In this document: positions 10,167 through 22,616 of the stretch, one piece after another
How the letters are laid out: every line of letters starts with the position of its first letter
Numbering within the stretch: position 1 is the stretch's first letter
Translations under genes and position numbers: made by a program
The notes under the pieces: model-generated
Database searches by the model: none
The model's input: only the letters and a program-made list of their open reading frames with translations
What the model was told of the DNA's origin: nothing
Origin: Artemisia argyi
Taxonomy: Eukaryota > Streptophyta > Magnoliopsida > Asterales > Asteraceae
Assembly (NCBI GenBank): GCA_030686995.1
Contig: CM060706.1
Span: 138,967,005 to 139,031,004 of the forward strand
DNA length: 64,000 bases
Direction of reading: 5' to 3'

Positions 10167-12107
10167 TTAAAGTGCAACTTTTTATAAGACATTTGGTGGT
10201 TTTCATAGAAATGACCTATCTGAGGTTTAGTGGTAAAACTATGATTGTCTACATCTTATCTTCCCAGCACCCTGCTGCCGGAGGGATTGTGTATAGTTGT
10301 TAGTTGTTGTCATACATGCAGCTTTTGTCTTGTGCTTGTCTCAATCTTAGCTATCAACTTGTTTGGGCTTGATATTGCTGAAGACGGGTTACAAGGGGAA
10401 CGAAAGATCCCCGAATGGATCATGATCAATACGAGTTTAGGACAAAAACAACAGGCATATGTTAAATTGCATTTTCTTTTTTATAACTGCAGGGATTTGC
10501 ATAGTGTAATCCTATTATTTTTCATGCATATAAGTTACTATAGAGAGGTTGATTATACAATATGTTGTGAAATTCTATTAGAAATTGTGTTGAATGAATT
10601 TCTCCAAATTTACTGAGTTGAATGAATTTCTCCAAATTTGTGCATCTTTATTTTAATTTTTGTATAGTTTTCATGATTCCAGTTTTATTTCTAAAAAATT
10701 TAGAGTATTTTGAAAGAAGGATTTGTCTAATGATCAGTGCCTTAGAGCAAGATTTAAGATGATTATGAAAAGAAATTTTGAGTTTATCTAATTAAATATC
10801 AGATTTAATTATGATAATTTATAAGTTTAATTAATATGTATTAAACATAATTTTTAATATAAAAGCAAAGTTTGAGTTTAATAAGTGTAGTTTAACCAAT
10901 AATCTCATGGCACTTGTTAAACAATCCTTGAAAGAAATAGAGAAATAACTAAAATCTTTATGTTGGAATGATGTGGGATACTAGAGCCAGCTTCTCCATT
11001 GATTTCACTGTTAGCAAGACGGGACCAAACCCTTAACGATGATCCTTCTTGTTCACTCATCGTAAGTGTGTTTGCTTGTCCCCTCATAATCACTGTGGTC
11101 CTATACTTGGTCGAATAGAAATCTGGAAAAAATTAATATGGATAACCACGTTTATAGAATGATAGTCATAACCCGTTTTTATAATTACTTTTACTAGTTT
11201 AGTACTTTCTTCACACACAAATTATTTGTTCACAAACAAAAATACGAGTTTAAGAAAAAACAGTCATTCTAACTTTGTGATGGATCGAGCATGTCAGATA
11301 TCTTTATTATGTTTTCATTTTTGCTTTATAAAAATACATAGAGTAAAATGATACGATAGACCAAATGTGACATACTGTTTATGAAATAACATCAATATTT
11401 GAAATTTAGTAATTTTAAACTATGAGAAATGATACATGGACTCTAAAAGTGGATTTAATTGTGGAACTAAACGCAAGTGTCATCATCTTGATAGCTGCGG
11501 ATAAGGACCCATTTATTTTACAACCTATCAGGATCATGCAACATGTTTTTATTTCAACGATTATGTCTACCTTTAGATCCATGTATCATTTCTCAATTAA
11601 ACTATATATACCGGAAAAATGGTTCTAAGATCATGGAGGGGAGTAAATATCATTGACCAAATGATAGATATACATCCACATGAGATGCATTAGTTATGGG
11701 TTATTATGAAGAGTTAAAAAGTTGCATGCATCCAAGGTCTTATTAATGGTACCATGATTAAATGCCCTTCTCTTTTCTATGAAATAACTATTAATTAAAG
11801 ATGGGTTAAATGTTTTCGCTAAGGAAAAGTACTGCAAATATTAATACTTTTAAAAATTCTTTTAACTAATTGCTTGGATGGAATGAAATGTTTAAAATAT
11901 ACAAGCTTAGATATATAATGAGACTAAAGATTAAAGAATATAAAAACCTCATTTCATAGATCATAGATGCGATTTCCAGTTATGCAAAAAATAAATGCTA
12001 AAGAGCATTCAAAACTTTTGGAGCACTTTTATGTCTTTTCTTGTAAAACCAGAGACAAGTACCAATCAATCATCAATATATGTTTCAGAACGAAGCTAGC
12101 TTAAATG
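10167..12107. other. Intergenic between the PPR gene and the hAT-like MITE
   Basis: It contains the PPR 3' region. A short direct repeat (GTTGAATGAATTTCTCCAAATTT) occurs twice in 10,590-10,641. The frame at 10,245-10,616 (123 codons) has no recognisable domain. Nothing else is supported. Confidence 0.4.
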
Positions 12108-12115
12108 CTAAGTTT

Positions 12116-12433
12116 TAGTGGTGAGCATATGGGACCGTGGACCGGACCGGACCGAATCGAGAAACCGAACCGGACCAGACCGATCGGACCAAACTGAAAA
12201 ACCGAACCGGACCAAACCTATTTTCGTCTGGTCCTCGGTCCACACCTTACCTCAAGCCTCGGTCCGGTCCGGTCCAATTTTACGTACAACCGACCAATAA
12301 TGCCTTTTAGGACCGGACACCAGACCGACCGAAAGACCGGACCGGATTGGACCGGACCGAACACATTTGGTCCGGTCCTTAGTCCATGGTTTTGGTCTTG
12401 GTCCGCTCCGATTTCGGACCGTGATCAGCCTTA
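12116..12433. mobile_element. hAT-like MITE, 318 bp, 8-bp TSD, GGACCGGACC-rich
   Basis: The left end TAGTGGTGAGCA and the right end (inward TAAGGCTGATCA) are diverged forms of the TAGGGGTGAGCA hAT terminus. Identical 8-bp duplications CTAAGTTT lie at 12108-12115 and 12434-12441. The interior is GC-rich and built of GGACCGGACCGAACC units on one arm and GGTCCGGTCC units on the other, so it can fold back on itself. The surrounding DNA is AT-rich, so it stands out by composition. Confidence 0.85.
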
Positions 12434-13063
12434 CTAAGTTTGTATGTATGAATCATATAACACATTTTTTTTTTTTTTTTGAACGACAATTTTAATTATC
12501 TCACAACATTTATACTATAAATTTATTTCATATGTCTTAAGCATGACTTGAACCACAACTATTAGATACCACTGAAATACAAGTCATTCGGTTCATAACA
12601 TCTAGTTACCTCATGTCATGTATCTTCTAATCATAAAAGTATGGCAAAAAGGATATCGTCCCGCAACTAAATCTTCACAAGGCCAAAGGTCTTTTTCACT
12701 TAAAGGTGTGTTTGGCAAAAGTATCAATAACACTAAGCAATAGCTGGGACGTGTGACTGTTTTCAATTGGTTTATAATCACTATAGTAACCAATTTCTTT
12801 TCACCTGTTATGTATTACTAGACGAATACTCGCGAAAAACGACAATGTATAGCGACAAATAATTATATTTGTGAAAGCGTGATTTTGGTTTGACATTTGC
12901 TGTAAAATTTATGGGTTCAATTTGTAGTAATTGCGAGAAAAAAGTTTATGAGTTATAAATAAAAAATGATATAATTTTAAAGATTAAATAATATTTAAAA
13001 TATTAATTTAGTGATAGATGTCGTTACAAATTTTAATCAATAGTATAATAGTCCACAAACATT

Positions 13064-13347
13064 ACTCATTTTGGTTTTTGTTTATTTATTTTGGTTTCTG
13101 TCGGTTTCGATTTGGTTTCGGTTAGAATCGGTTTTTGTCGGGTTTTTTAGTTCGAAACCCGAAAACCGACCCGAACCGAGTTATTCGGTTCGGTTTAGGT
13201 TTTGATATCTATTTCTCGATTCGGTTTTCTGTTTGATTTTTTTCCCTTTTCGGTTTTCAGGTCAGCGGTTTTCGGTTTGATTTTTTTCCTTTTTCGGTTT
13301 TCAGGTCAGTTTTTGTCGGGTCAGGTTTGACCCATTGCTCGCCCCTA
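13064..13347. mobile_element. Remnant of a hAT-like MITE (right end visible)
   Basis: A run of TTTCGGTTTGGTTTCGG and AACCCGAAAACCGACCCGAA motifs ends in TTGCTCGCCCCTA, the inward complement of which is TAGGGGCGAGCAA, a hAT-like terminus. I could not find the matching left end or an 8-bp duplication, so the left border is approximate. Confidence 0.5.
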
Positions 13348-14136
13348 GATATAGAGTCTCTATTCCTCTAAACAAAGTTCAAAGACGAAGTTTTTGTGAT
13401 TTCTTGATTGATACTCAAAGCAAACAATGTTGATGCTAATCAAGATGCCTTGGAATCCAAACGATGGATTCACATCATAAATATAAACTTTACTCAAACT
13501 GAACTAGAAAACTAAATTCCAACTTTATCAAAGATTGAAAGATGAATCATGAAGATGAGAAATGATGAAATGGCCCCTACTCCTTTTAAACTCTTTGTCA
13601 ATTATTGACCATACCCCCACAAATGACATTACATATTCAATACAACTGGATGGTAGTAGTAGCACCAAAGCCATGATATATTTAGGCTTTACATTTGTTG
13701 GTACCTCTAGTTGGCTACTTATACTAAAATGGTACGCTTTTTACAGTCCATTGTTGAATATTTTCATCCAAAAGATTTATTGAATTGTGTACACTTACAC
13801 TGATGATATCTTTTCATAACATAAGTTTTACTCTTGTCATATCAAGTACATATGTCTTGCGTAGTTGCACATGTACAGTTCACGACCTCCACAAACGTGC
13901 ATGTGTCTGTAGATACGTACATAATTTGGATCGACAAACTACATGAACCTTCGTTCAAAAAAAAAAAAAAAATCCCTCCATGAACCAAACCCAATCACAT
14001 TGGACATACCGTTTACTTTCTTCGTTTACTTTCTTTTACTTCATCAGTTCTTTTAGCGCGACTTGGAATGAAACATAATAACACCAAAACAAACTTGAAT
14101 TTAAACATATAAATATAAAATGTGTTTTGTTAGTAT
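13348..14136. other. Intergenic, distal promoter region of the MYB gene
   Basis: No coding signal and no repeat boundary seen apart from a 15-bp A-run near 13,958. Confidence 0.4.
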
Positions 14137-14139
14137 TAA

Positions 14140-14459
14140 GAGCACACGGTGTCAAGCTTTTTATAGCTCGCCGTGCCACATGGCACCCTTGTTGTGCCTT
14201 GCCATGACATCGTCCCCCTTGTTATAGCTAGCCATTCCAACCCTCGTCGTCTGAACGGCGAGGGTGATTTGTCAGACATTTGTCCTTTTTTTTTTTTTTT
14301 TTTAAAAGTGAAAAATAAAATAAAGTTATAAGTGATGGGCCTCAAATGAGTAAGTTGAGGTTAATTATGAGTGAGAGGGTTAGTTGTGCAGGTTTGTTAC
14401 AGTGATGTGTCATCCCGTGAGCCGCGAATGACCTTGGCTCTTCATGACACCTAATGCTC
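14140..14459. mobile_element. PIF/Harbinger-like MITE in the MYB promoter, 320 bp, TSD TAA
   Basis: The ends GAGCACACGGTGTCAAG and (inward) GAGCATTAGGTGTCATG are inverted repeats flanked by TAA (14137-14139, 14460-14462). The interior carries GC-rich CTCGCCGTGCC and CGTCGTCTGAACGGCGAGG segments. Its right end is about 220 bp upstream of the MYB start codon, so it occupies the proximal promoter. Confidence 0.8.
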
Positions 14460-14630
14460 TAATAACTTCTACTATCTATATGTATCCCATCTATGTAGCT
14501 GACAATTCTTTCCTGCCCATCTCTCTCTTCCAAATTGCAACAATGAGTTTTTTGCAAGTGTATAAACCCACAGAATAACCCCACCAGCATACTTCCTTAC
14601 ACTTCTTCCCAAAATTCTTTTATTCCCACA

Positions 14631-14640
14631 TATATAAAAT
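14631..14640 (+). promoter_or_regulatory. Candidate TATA box of the MIXTA-like gene
   Basis: TATATAAAAT lies 39-48 bp before the ATG. If used, the 5' leader would be very short, so an upstream start site is also possible. Confidence 0.3.
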
Positions 14641-14678
14641 ATACATATACACCAATAAAAATAAATAAACTTAAGAAG

Positions 14679-16379
14679 ATGGGAAGATCGCCATGTTGTG
14701 ATAAGATGGGATTGAAGAAAGGACCATGGACTCCTGAAGAAGATGAGAAGCTCTTGGCTTACATAAAAAAACATGGTCATGGCAGCTGGAGAGTTTTGCC
14801 TTCAAAAGCTGGTAATTTTTAGTAGCGTTCGAGATTGCTTATTAAAACTGCTTGTCTGATTATTTTATGACGTATAAGCAGTTTTAAGGAGCAATTTCAA
14901 GCACATACGACCTTATTAGTAGCTCTCTTCTTATAATAAAGATAGATAATTATTGTTATTATTGTTGTTACAAGTATTTTATGTTTTTGCTGATCAAACA
15001 ACACACTTAATATGTACAGGATTGCAAAGATGTGGGAAGAGTTGCAGATTAAGGTGGATAAATTATCTTAGACCTGACATTAAGAGAGGAAAGTTTAGTC
15101 TTCAAGAAGAACAAACCATAATTCAGCTACATGCTCTTTTGGGTAACAGGTATCTTATACTATTATTGTGTACAAAGTATGGTTCATTTTATAATTTCAA
15201 CCCATTTTCAAAAGCAGCCACTAACTCAAATTTCTGGTATATGCATTGTAAAGTAGTACAATATATCTTATTTTTCTCAATCTAGTCCAAAAGAATTACT
15301 ATTTTTGCCATTTACTTGGAGTTCAATCAATTTGTTTATTCCATCATGTAAATTGTCAACATTTTGATTTTGAAGTTGAAATAAATATTTCCATAAAAAG
15401 TTGCTTTTTGATTAACAAAATGTATTACTTTCTTGATTTAATTATCTTCTAATAATGATAAAATCATGTTGTTTAACAAGTTGACATGAAGAAGCCAAAA
15501 TATGGTACATTGATCTTGCTATTGGAGTTTTGATGATTCTTATGATTATAATTTGTTGCCTATATGTTGTGTGATTTTGTAATCTAGTGTGGTTTATGTT
15601 TTGATTGTATTGTCTTGTTTCGAAGATGGTCGGCGATAGCTACTCACTTATCAAAGAGAACGGACAATGAGATCAAGAACTATTGGAACACTCATCTCAA
15701 AAAACGGTTACTTAAAATGGGGATTGATCCGGTGAGCCACAAGCCAAAGAATGATACCCTTTTGTCCAATGATAGTCGTTTGAAGGGGACGACCAATCTG
15801 AGCCACATGGCTCAGTGGGAGAGTGCCAGGCTAGAGGCCGAAGCCAGATTGGTTAAGCAATCCAAAATTCATTCGATGAACCCACTATCATACAAATTGA
15901 ACTCAAATGTATGTTTAATGAAATCATCAGCATCAATATTTTCAACCAACAGCTTTTATCAGCTAGTTGTTGGGGAAAGCAAATCATTAGGGTCTTGCAG
16001 TAATGTGGAGATTGTACGTGATGAGGGTAAGGAAGTTCGGGAATGCAAAAATGAAGATAATGTAATAGGCGAATTTAATGATGTGGCCATCCCCGTAGCT
16101 ATAGATAACACATGGACGACTCAACCATTGCAATTAAGCAACAATAGTGATGACCAACATGTGCCGAATGATAACTTCTTGGAACATTTTACGGATCTTT
16201 TGTTATGCACTTCAAGCTTTGGCGACCGTTGCAACTTTACTAGAGGTAACAACTTTGATATTGGTCTTGTTTGTAATGACAAATTCAAGGACAACAATTG
16301 CGAAGACAAAAGCAAGAATTATTGGGATAACATCCTTAAATCGGCGAATTCTACACAATCTAGTTCTCTTCTGCTTTAG
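14679..16379 (+). CDS. MIXTA-like: R2R3-MYB transcription factor, MIXTA/MYB16-MYB106-like (subgroup 9)
   Basis: Three exons: 14679-14811 (133 nt), 15020-15149 (130 nt), 15626-16379 (754 nt), joined by GT/AG introns; product 338 residues. The 133/130 pattern is the classical R2R3-MYB structure. The protein begins [21 protein letters not shown]2 has Trp17, 37 and 57; R3 has Phe70, Trp89 and Trp108, with the DNA-reading helix [18 protein letters not shown]. Residues 150-163 are [14 protein letters not shown], the subgroup-9 signature. A C-terminal NYWDNILK also fits. MIXTA/MYB16/MYB106 proteins act in the nucleus to drive conical cell outgrowth, trichome development and cuticle formation. No bHLH-interaction motif was seen in R3. 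The loop before the recognition helix reads [10 protein letters not shown], where Pro is usual instead of Ser. All frames are open. Confidence 0.93.
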
Positions 16380-17570
16380 AAGAAATAAAAAAAACAACTT
16401 CACCAAGATTGTTGTCTGGCTTTTTTTTTTCTTTTTCTTTTTTTACGATTTATAGACTCCCTAAATGATTGCAAGTGTGTATGTAATAAACATGTAGATT
16501 AGTAGGGCTTCTAGTATATTTTATGTGCATGTTGTCTTATTAATGACTTTATTAAAAGAGATGGTTATGATAAATTGTTTTAAACGGAAATAAATATCAC
16601 AAACCTGTTTATTTTACAAAAAATAGAAAATGACAAATGAGAGTGACATTTTATGTGGAAAATTCAATGCCTTTACAAATATGATGCAAATATAATTATT
16701 TTTCTCTCGAGTCTCACATGGCTTTCCATAATATCGTCACATCAATGCGTATACATGAAAATCGACATAAATATTAAAAACGACTTGACAATCGAGTTTT
16801 CTATTTCTTTAGAATGAAATATGACAACATGATCAAATGATTCAGTGGCCTTACAAAATATAAGATGGTTATGCACTTATGCGTAATGTTAGATTTGCAT
16901 AAATAAGTGCCCCCGATAATTGTACTTTAAACATTTAAGAGTAAACGATAGGCGCCAAGTTTGAATTTTGGAGTTAAGTTAGATTAAAGTAAAAATATAG
17001 GTGTAACATTTTAAAGAGTAAATTCCCAACTAGGATGGCTAACAAGTTCATATTGTTGGTTATGTTGGTGTCATCATCATTAGTCTGTTCTAGGATTGTG
17101 TTTACTCAAAACTAGTGAGATCTATGTTAAGTTTGAATACGGTTTAGAAGGTGCAGTGTCTATGCTTTGTGTAAGCATACCCGGGCTATGCCTCGCAGGG
17201 TCTTAGATGCAATGCCAAATTTTTGTAATCCTATTACTTTGAGTAAATCAGAAATAATTTTAAATCATCTACTTTCAGTCATTAATCTCAACTCTCTTCA
17301 ACAATTCAAAACAGTAAACTCCGCACAATAAAACGCACCATGAATCTTCCCAAACAACAACTCAAAATTCCTCATACAAAAGTACACTATTTATGTTGTG
17401 TGAACAATCAACAAAGAAGAAACTTTGAGATAGCAGCTGTTCCCAAAAACATTCTCGGCGTGCTTTATCATGGATATTAATGTTTAATAGCTCAATAGAC
17501 TTTTGAACCATTCCGTGAAGAAATAATGTATAAATTAATTAAAGGAAAGAAAGAGTTAAAGCATACAAAC
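16380..17570. other. Intergenic downstream of the MYB gene
   Basis: It starts with the MYB 3' untranslated region, which has a T/C-rich tract and AATAAA-like ATGTAATAAAC near 16,482. No further gene or element recognised. Confidence 0.4.
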
Positions 17571-17579
17571 GATTTTAAG

Positions 17580-17851
17580 CAATGTTTTGAAACCCATTTT
17601 GAACCGGCCGGATCAACTGGTTGAACCTCAAAAAAAAGGGGGGTCAAGATGTTTAGTTACAAGGTTTATGCTGATTTTTACAGCAAAAATAGTGCGTGGA
17701 CGGCTGAAAAATGGGTGTTTGGACATGTGTATAAGCTTTTTTTTTTTTTTTTTTTCCTTTTTTAGTAAAACCGGGTTGACCTGATGGTCTGTTGAACTGC
17801 TGACCTGGTGACTCGCCCTGGTCAATCAGGCACCCGGTTTTCAAAACATTG
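17580..17851. mobile_element. hAT-like MITE, 272 bp
   Basis: The ends CAATGTTTTGAAACCC and (inward) CAATGTTTTGAAAACCGG are inverted repeats. The flanks ATTTTAAG (17572-17579) and ATGTTAAG (17852-17859) are an 8-bp duplication with one mismatch. The interior includes CCGGCCGGATCAACTGG and an 18-bp T tract. Confidence 0.7.
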
Positions 17852-17859
17852 ATGTTAAG

Positions 17860-19042
17860 CGGATTTTTAAGTTTACTTAGATACATGAAAACCAAAAAAT
17901 ATATGAAATGAACTGTAGCAAAAGTACACACACTTCTATTACTCATGATTCATGAGACACAAACACTAACGGGTTAAATAAACAAAAATTTGAATAAAAA
18001 AGTGTGAGGGCATTACAGGCAGCAATGAACAGAGTATATAATCAAGGCTGCAAAGCGGGTCCCAGTTTATATAGCACAAAAAAATAAGAGGATATCGAAA
18101 ATTGATATTACGACACCTTAGTACTTGTGCTAAACAAAGTATAATATACTGAAAAAAAAAAAAAAAAAAAAAAATTAGATGAACTACGGAGAGCTTGCAA
18201 AGGCAAAGGATGCAGATAAACAAGAGGAGGTGGGAATATTTGTAGAGGAAACTTTTAGAGTTTTAGGGCACTTTTATTTGGGCTTCAAGGTGTTTGTGCC
18301 TAGGTTGGGCCTTGGGCTTTGTTTTCAGTGAGACTGTTATGTGTTAAGTTCCAGTGAGACATTTTGTATTAGCTTGCCTTAGTTGAAGTGAAAAGTTGTA
18401 CATGTTGTGAATGCTAGTGAATAAGTGGATACCATGCAGTTAGTGTATAAGTATAATTTTGAGAAGATTGTAATGAATAATCTACTGACTTGACAATTGT
18501 AAACTAATTTTTTTTTGCCTAATCAACTGGTGTGTGATATGAAGCTTGATGAACAAGATAAAAACTGAAATTCACATTAACTTCTCATGAATTGAATAAA
18601 CTCTTAGGGGTGTTTCTTTTTTGCAGAATGGCCAGTAAGAGAATCGGTCCCACCAAATTATATTTTGTCATTTTTCCTATATTGCGAATATTATAGCAAT
18701 TGTCGGCACAAAAAAATCATCTAACTTATTTGTTTGCATTTTTTAGTCTTTTCATCTATGACTTTGGAAGCAGATTTTTTGTTTCGAGTGATTAACTCCT
18801 TACTTTTCGCACAAATAGCATGATTGCAACCTAGTTGAGACCGCAATTGAGGTGACGATTCAATTTTAACTGGCAAAGCGAGATTAAAATATTTTGGTTC
18901 CATGGGAGACGGGGATTCAAACAGTAATATGATCCAATGAAATATCACAACTAGTCAATCCCAATGTTGAATTACTAGGGGTTATCAGAGTTTAACATGA
19001 AGAACAGGGCGCAAAATAGCAGCAAAAGTAGCTACAACATTG
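17860..19042. other. Intergenic, nothing recognised
   Basis: AT-rich with a 22-bp A tract at 18,151-18,172. The open frames here are short and driven by homopolymers. Confidence 0.35.
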
Positions 19043-19050
19043 GATACAAC

Positions 19051-19690
19051 TAGGGATGGCAAAAGCATCTGAAACCGACGGGGAAAACCGAAACCCGAAC
19101 CGGTTGTGTCGGGTTCGGGGGCGGGTTGGCGGGTTTGGATGCGGGTTTAGGTATTGATATAATTTTTTAGCCGGGTACGGGTTCGGGTACGGGTTTTGGT
19201 AATACCCGCCCGTTTACCCGTACCAGTACCCGTACCCGTATCCGTATCCGTTTACCCGAATCTACATCCGCTTTATTTATATTATATTTAACTAGAATAT
19301 ATATACATTATATATAATTTCTTCCATTATATTTGTTATATACGTATCTCTATTACATAATATATTTTATTTTGTACATAAATTATTCAAAAGCATTAAA
19401 TCGTTTGATACGATATTCATTTTCTTTAACTGTAATAAAAAATGAATATATTAGGGTGTTTTCATTTATTTTTTTGATGGATTTTAGTGTGTGACGTAAA
19501 TCTTAATACCGTCATTTTATCTATATATTATTCAATTGCGGATAACCGAAACCCACAGAAAAACCCGAAAAACCGATAGATAATATTAATCGGGTACTCG
19601 GCGGTTAATGGGATGGATACGGGTATGAATATTATAAACGGGTACGGGTACACTAAAACCCGCCCCAAACCCGACCCGTTGGCATCCCTA
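19051..19690. mobile_element. hAT-like non-autonomous element, 640 bp, perfect 8-bp TSD
   Basis: The termini TAGGGATGGCAA and TTGGCATCCCTA are near-perfect inverted repeats flanked by exact GATACAAC duplications (19043-19050 and 19691-19698). Both arms are rich in ACCCGAACC and GGGTACGGGT units; the centre (about 19,270-19,540) is AT-rich. There is no coding capacity. Confidence 0.9.
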
Positions 19691-19698
19691 GATACAAC

Positions 19699-22120
19699 AG
19701 GGGTGTTCAATTAGAGGAAAAGTTTTTGGATTTAAGATGTCAACACCCCAACTAGGCACCCTTAACACTTCTTCATGCAACAAACCGACTTAAAAATCTT
19801 ATTGAAATGTTCTAATATTGATCAAACAATTTTTATTTTATTTTTATTTTTATTATTTTTTTAGTTATTATTATTATTTTTTATTGTTTTGAATTTAAAG
19901 TCATGGAATGCAAATATGTACGTAACACCAATATCATGCAACTTACTATTTTTTTTTTCCCTCTTGAATTAATCAGTTAGAGTATACGTGTTTATTGTGA
20001 CCTAGAGGCTATATACAGGATCCACGAACGATTCTAAGTCACCAGGTGCCAGGGCGTAGTTAGAAATTTGTTTCCGAGGGGGCCAAATTTTTTTTGAAAG
20101 ACGATAGCAAATGCTTAAATAACATAATAATATATAACTACGTAAAAATGCTGCAAGAAATTTGTTCATTTAGCGTTTTAGTTGCATACGACATTCATCC
20201 GCACCATTAAAATTATCTAAAAATGAGTCTTAATTATTTATGGCATGATAGTCGCCAAAAATCAATACTAGATACATGGATCAGTATAACCTAACAGTTT
20301 TTAAGATGAACTAAAAATCAATTATAGATACACTTTACCACATTTGGTTTTATTGCATGATACATATGTAAATTATTAGGCTCTGTGGGTGGCCCATGAC
20401 CCACTTTACCCTCCATATAGCTATGCCATTTGCCGGGTGCACAATAGTTTTTACAAGTATAAACAAAATAATATACAAAAAGATACAATTTCATTCAAAC
20501 TAGTATTTTATAAATAAATAACGTTTCTATATGCAACACAAAATTTGGGCCTAAGTTCATTTCGAATAAATCGTGAATTTTGGCAAAAATTTAGGTTAGG
20601 CGACAAAATACATCTGGTTCCTATGAACCCCCTAAGTCTGCCCCAGGCTATATTGCTAATTCAGATCATATATATGTCTTTTATTTGTAAACATAATAAA
20701 GATTTTTTTTTCCTCATGAAGTTTTAATAAAACTTGAATACCAAACTGTATCCTAATAAGATGTTAAGATGCATACCAAAGGGCTTTTGTCCCGATTGTA
20801 TCTCATGATGAGAAGCTTCCCAACCAATGAATCAAATGGTTAAGAGTTCAAGCAATGCACGACTAGTGTGAAATAAATAACCTCTTTTCGTTGGTATGAA
20901 CCACAAGTACACAAGACCATATATAAGTAATAAAGGACGATGCGTCTAAGTACGCACTCTCACGTATTGCCTATCTAAGAGAGTAAATGTGACATTATCA
21001 CATTTATTTGAATCCTATAAACACAATATACAAACATGATATTTATAGTTTGGATGCCTTAGTATTTTTTAGTGCAATGGAGAAATTTTATATTAATCTC
21101 CCAATGATTTTACAACATTAGATATCAGATACTGTTTTGGACAATTCCCAAAACAGATTCAATACATCAAAAGATACATTTATCCAATATCTGATACTAC
21201 TACTCACATATAAGACATCACTATCTTTCAATATTTAAAACTGATCTGACGGTATAATGTGTATTCGTTTGTTGTGTTATAATGACCGGACAAAATTTGA
21301 GATTATTATCACTAGAGATATGTCCTTTACTTTTTTCTTATAAGCTAAATAAGAACTCGTATATTTTGTTGCAAGTCTACAAACATACAAGCCCCAGGAT
21401 TTGATGCAGCCAACACATGTATATTTGGCAGTAACCGAATCAACACAAAACATGGGTGATAGTAGAAAATGTTACTACGAACAAAGTATGATGGGAAGAT
21501 GCTAACAATTTTTTTTTTTTTTTTTTTTTTTTTTTATTATATTTTTTTTTCTCATTGTATATATATTAAAACCCATTGTCGGCACCAATATAATATGCAA
21601 TAAAATATTATTTTTTTCAGCCCAATAAGCTCTAGTCTCTGGCCCAACTTGCTAGCCCAAATATTTGCAGCCTTGCCTTATTTTACTTCCGGACCAAAAA
21701 AACAGTGGTCGAAGCCTACGGTATGATGACAAAATTCACTTTTGCTTCAATTGATTCAGAAACTAGGCGAAGCTATACTTGCAATTTTAGATCCTCTAAC
21801 AACTATTGATGAGGAAAACCTGAATGTCATGCACATGTTTATATTTGATGGAAATATAGATGTAATGTTTTCTTCAACTGCTGCGATTTTTTAGTCGTAG
21901 TTACAACACTTTTAGCAACAACCAAATGACCAATACAAAACAAATGCTCGAACACGCAAAATAAGGCACCCCTGCCGCAGTGGGGTGGGTGCCTACTACT
22001 CGTTTAGAATCAAAGAGTGCCACTATTTATAGTTAAAAAATATACCCCACTAACAGAGTAGTAGAGAAAATAATGGACTAAATATTTGACTCAAAAATCA
22101 TCTCATTCAAATCGTGTAGT
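19699..22120. other. Intergenic with scattered transposon-end motifs
   Basis: No gene supported. At 20,050-20,110 (CCAGGGCGTAGTTAGAAATTT followed by GAGGGGGCC) and 20,615-20,650 (CCCCCTAAGTCTGCCCC) there are motifs typical of the ends of a widespread plant element with GGGGCGTAGC-like termini. I could not pair complete ends. A 33-bp T tract lies near 21,510. Confidence 0.4.
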
Positions 22121-22196
22121 CAGTTGCTGTAAACGTGCATGAGAAACTTAGGGAGAATCAGTTGCTGTAAACGTGCATGAGAAACTTAGGGAGAAT
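22121..22196. repeat. Perfect 38-bp tandem duplication
   Basis: The unit starting CAGTTGCTGTAAACGTGCAT and ending GGGAGAAT is present twice, back to back (22121-22158, 22159-22196), with no mismatch seen. It is probably a recent slippage or repair duplication. Confidence 0.9.
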
Positions 22197-22616
22197 AAGT
22201 CATCAAAAGCTCCACAAAGTCCTATTCTTTCGTCATGCCCCAACAAGTTCTCACATTTCACATACTGACCTTGGTATCTTATTGAGTTTCAATTCATACC
22301 CCCATCATACTTAGGGCACTCTCATTCATAACCTGGGTTAAGTTTTAACACGGTGTCATGTCAGCGCCACATCAGCTTTAACACTTTCACCTTAACTCAT
22401 AAAAAAAACACCTACAACCATAACTCAGCTTTAACTTAGCTTTAACTCAACTATTTTCAAATTCAGCCCCTAAATTAAAACTAATATTTCTTTTAATAAA
22501 CCACATAACATTAAATCTTAAACATTACAATACGAAATATAAAAAAACTTAAAATAACAATAACAATGATTAAACAAAACCCGAAACATAGTAAATTTAA
22601 AGCATACGAATTACAA

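Noticed and set aside
10245..10616. 123-codon frame after the PPR gene
   Set aside because: No recognisable domain; it overlaps the likely PPR 3' untranslated region and has random-looking composition.
14953..15285. 110-codon frame starting in MYB intron 1
   Set aside because: It is MYB exon 2 with read-through of both adjoining introns.
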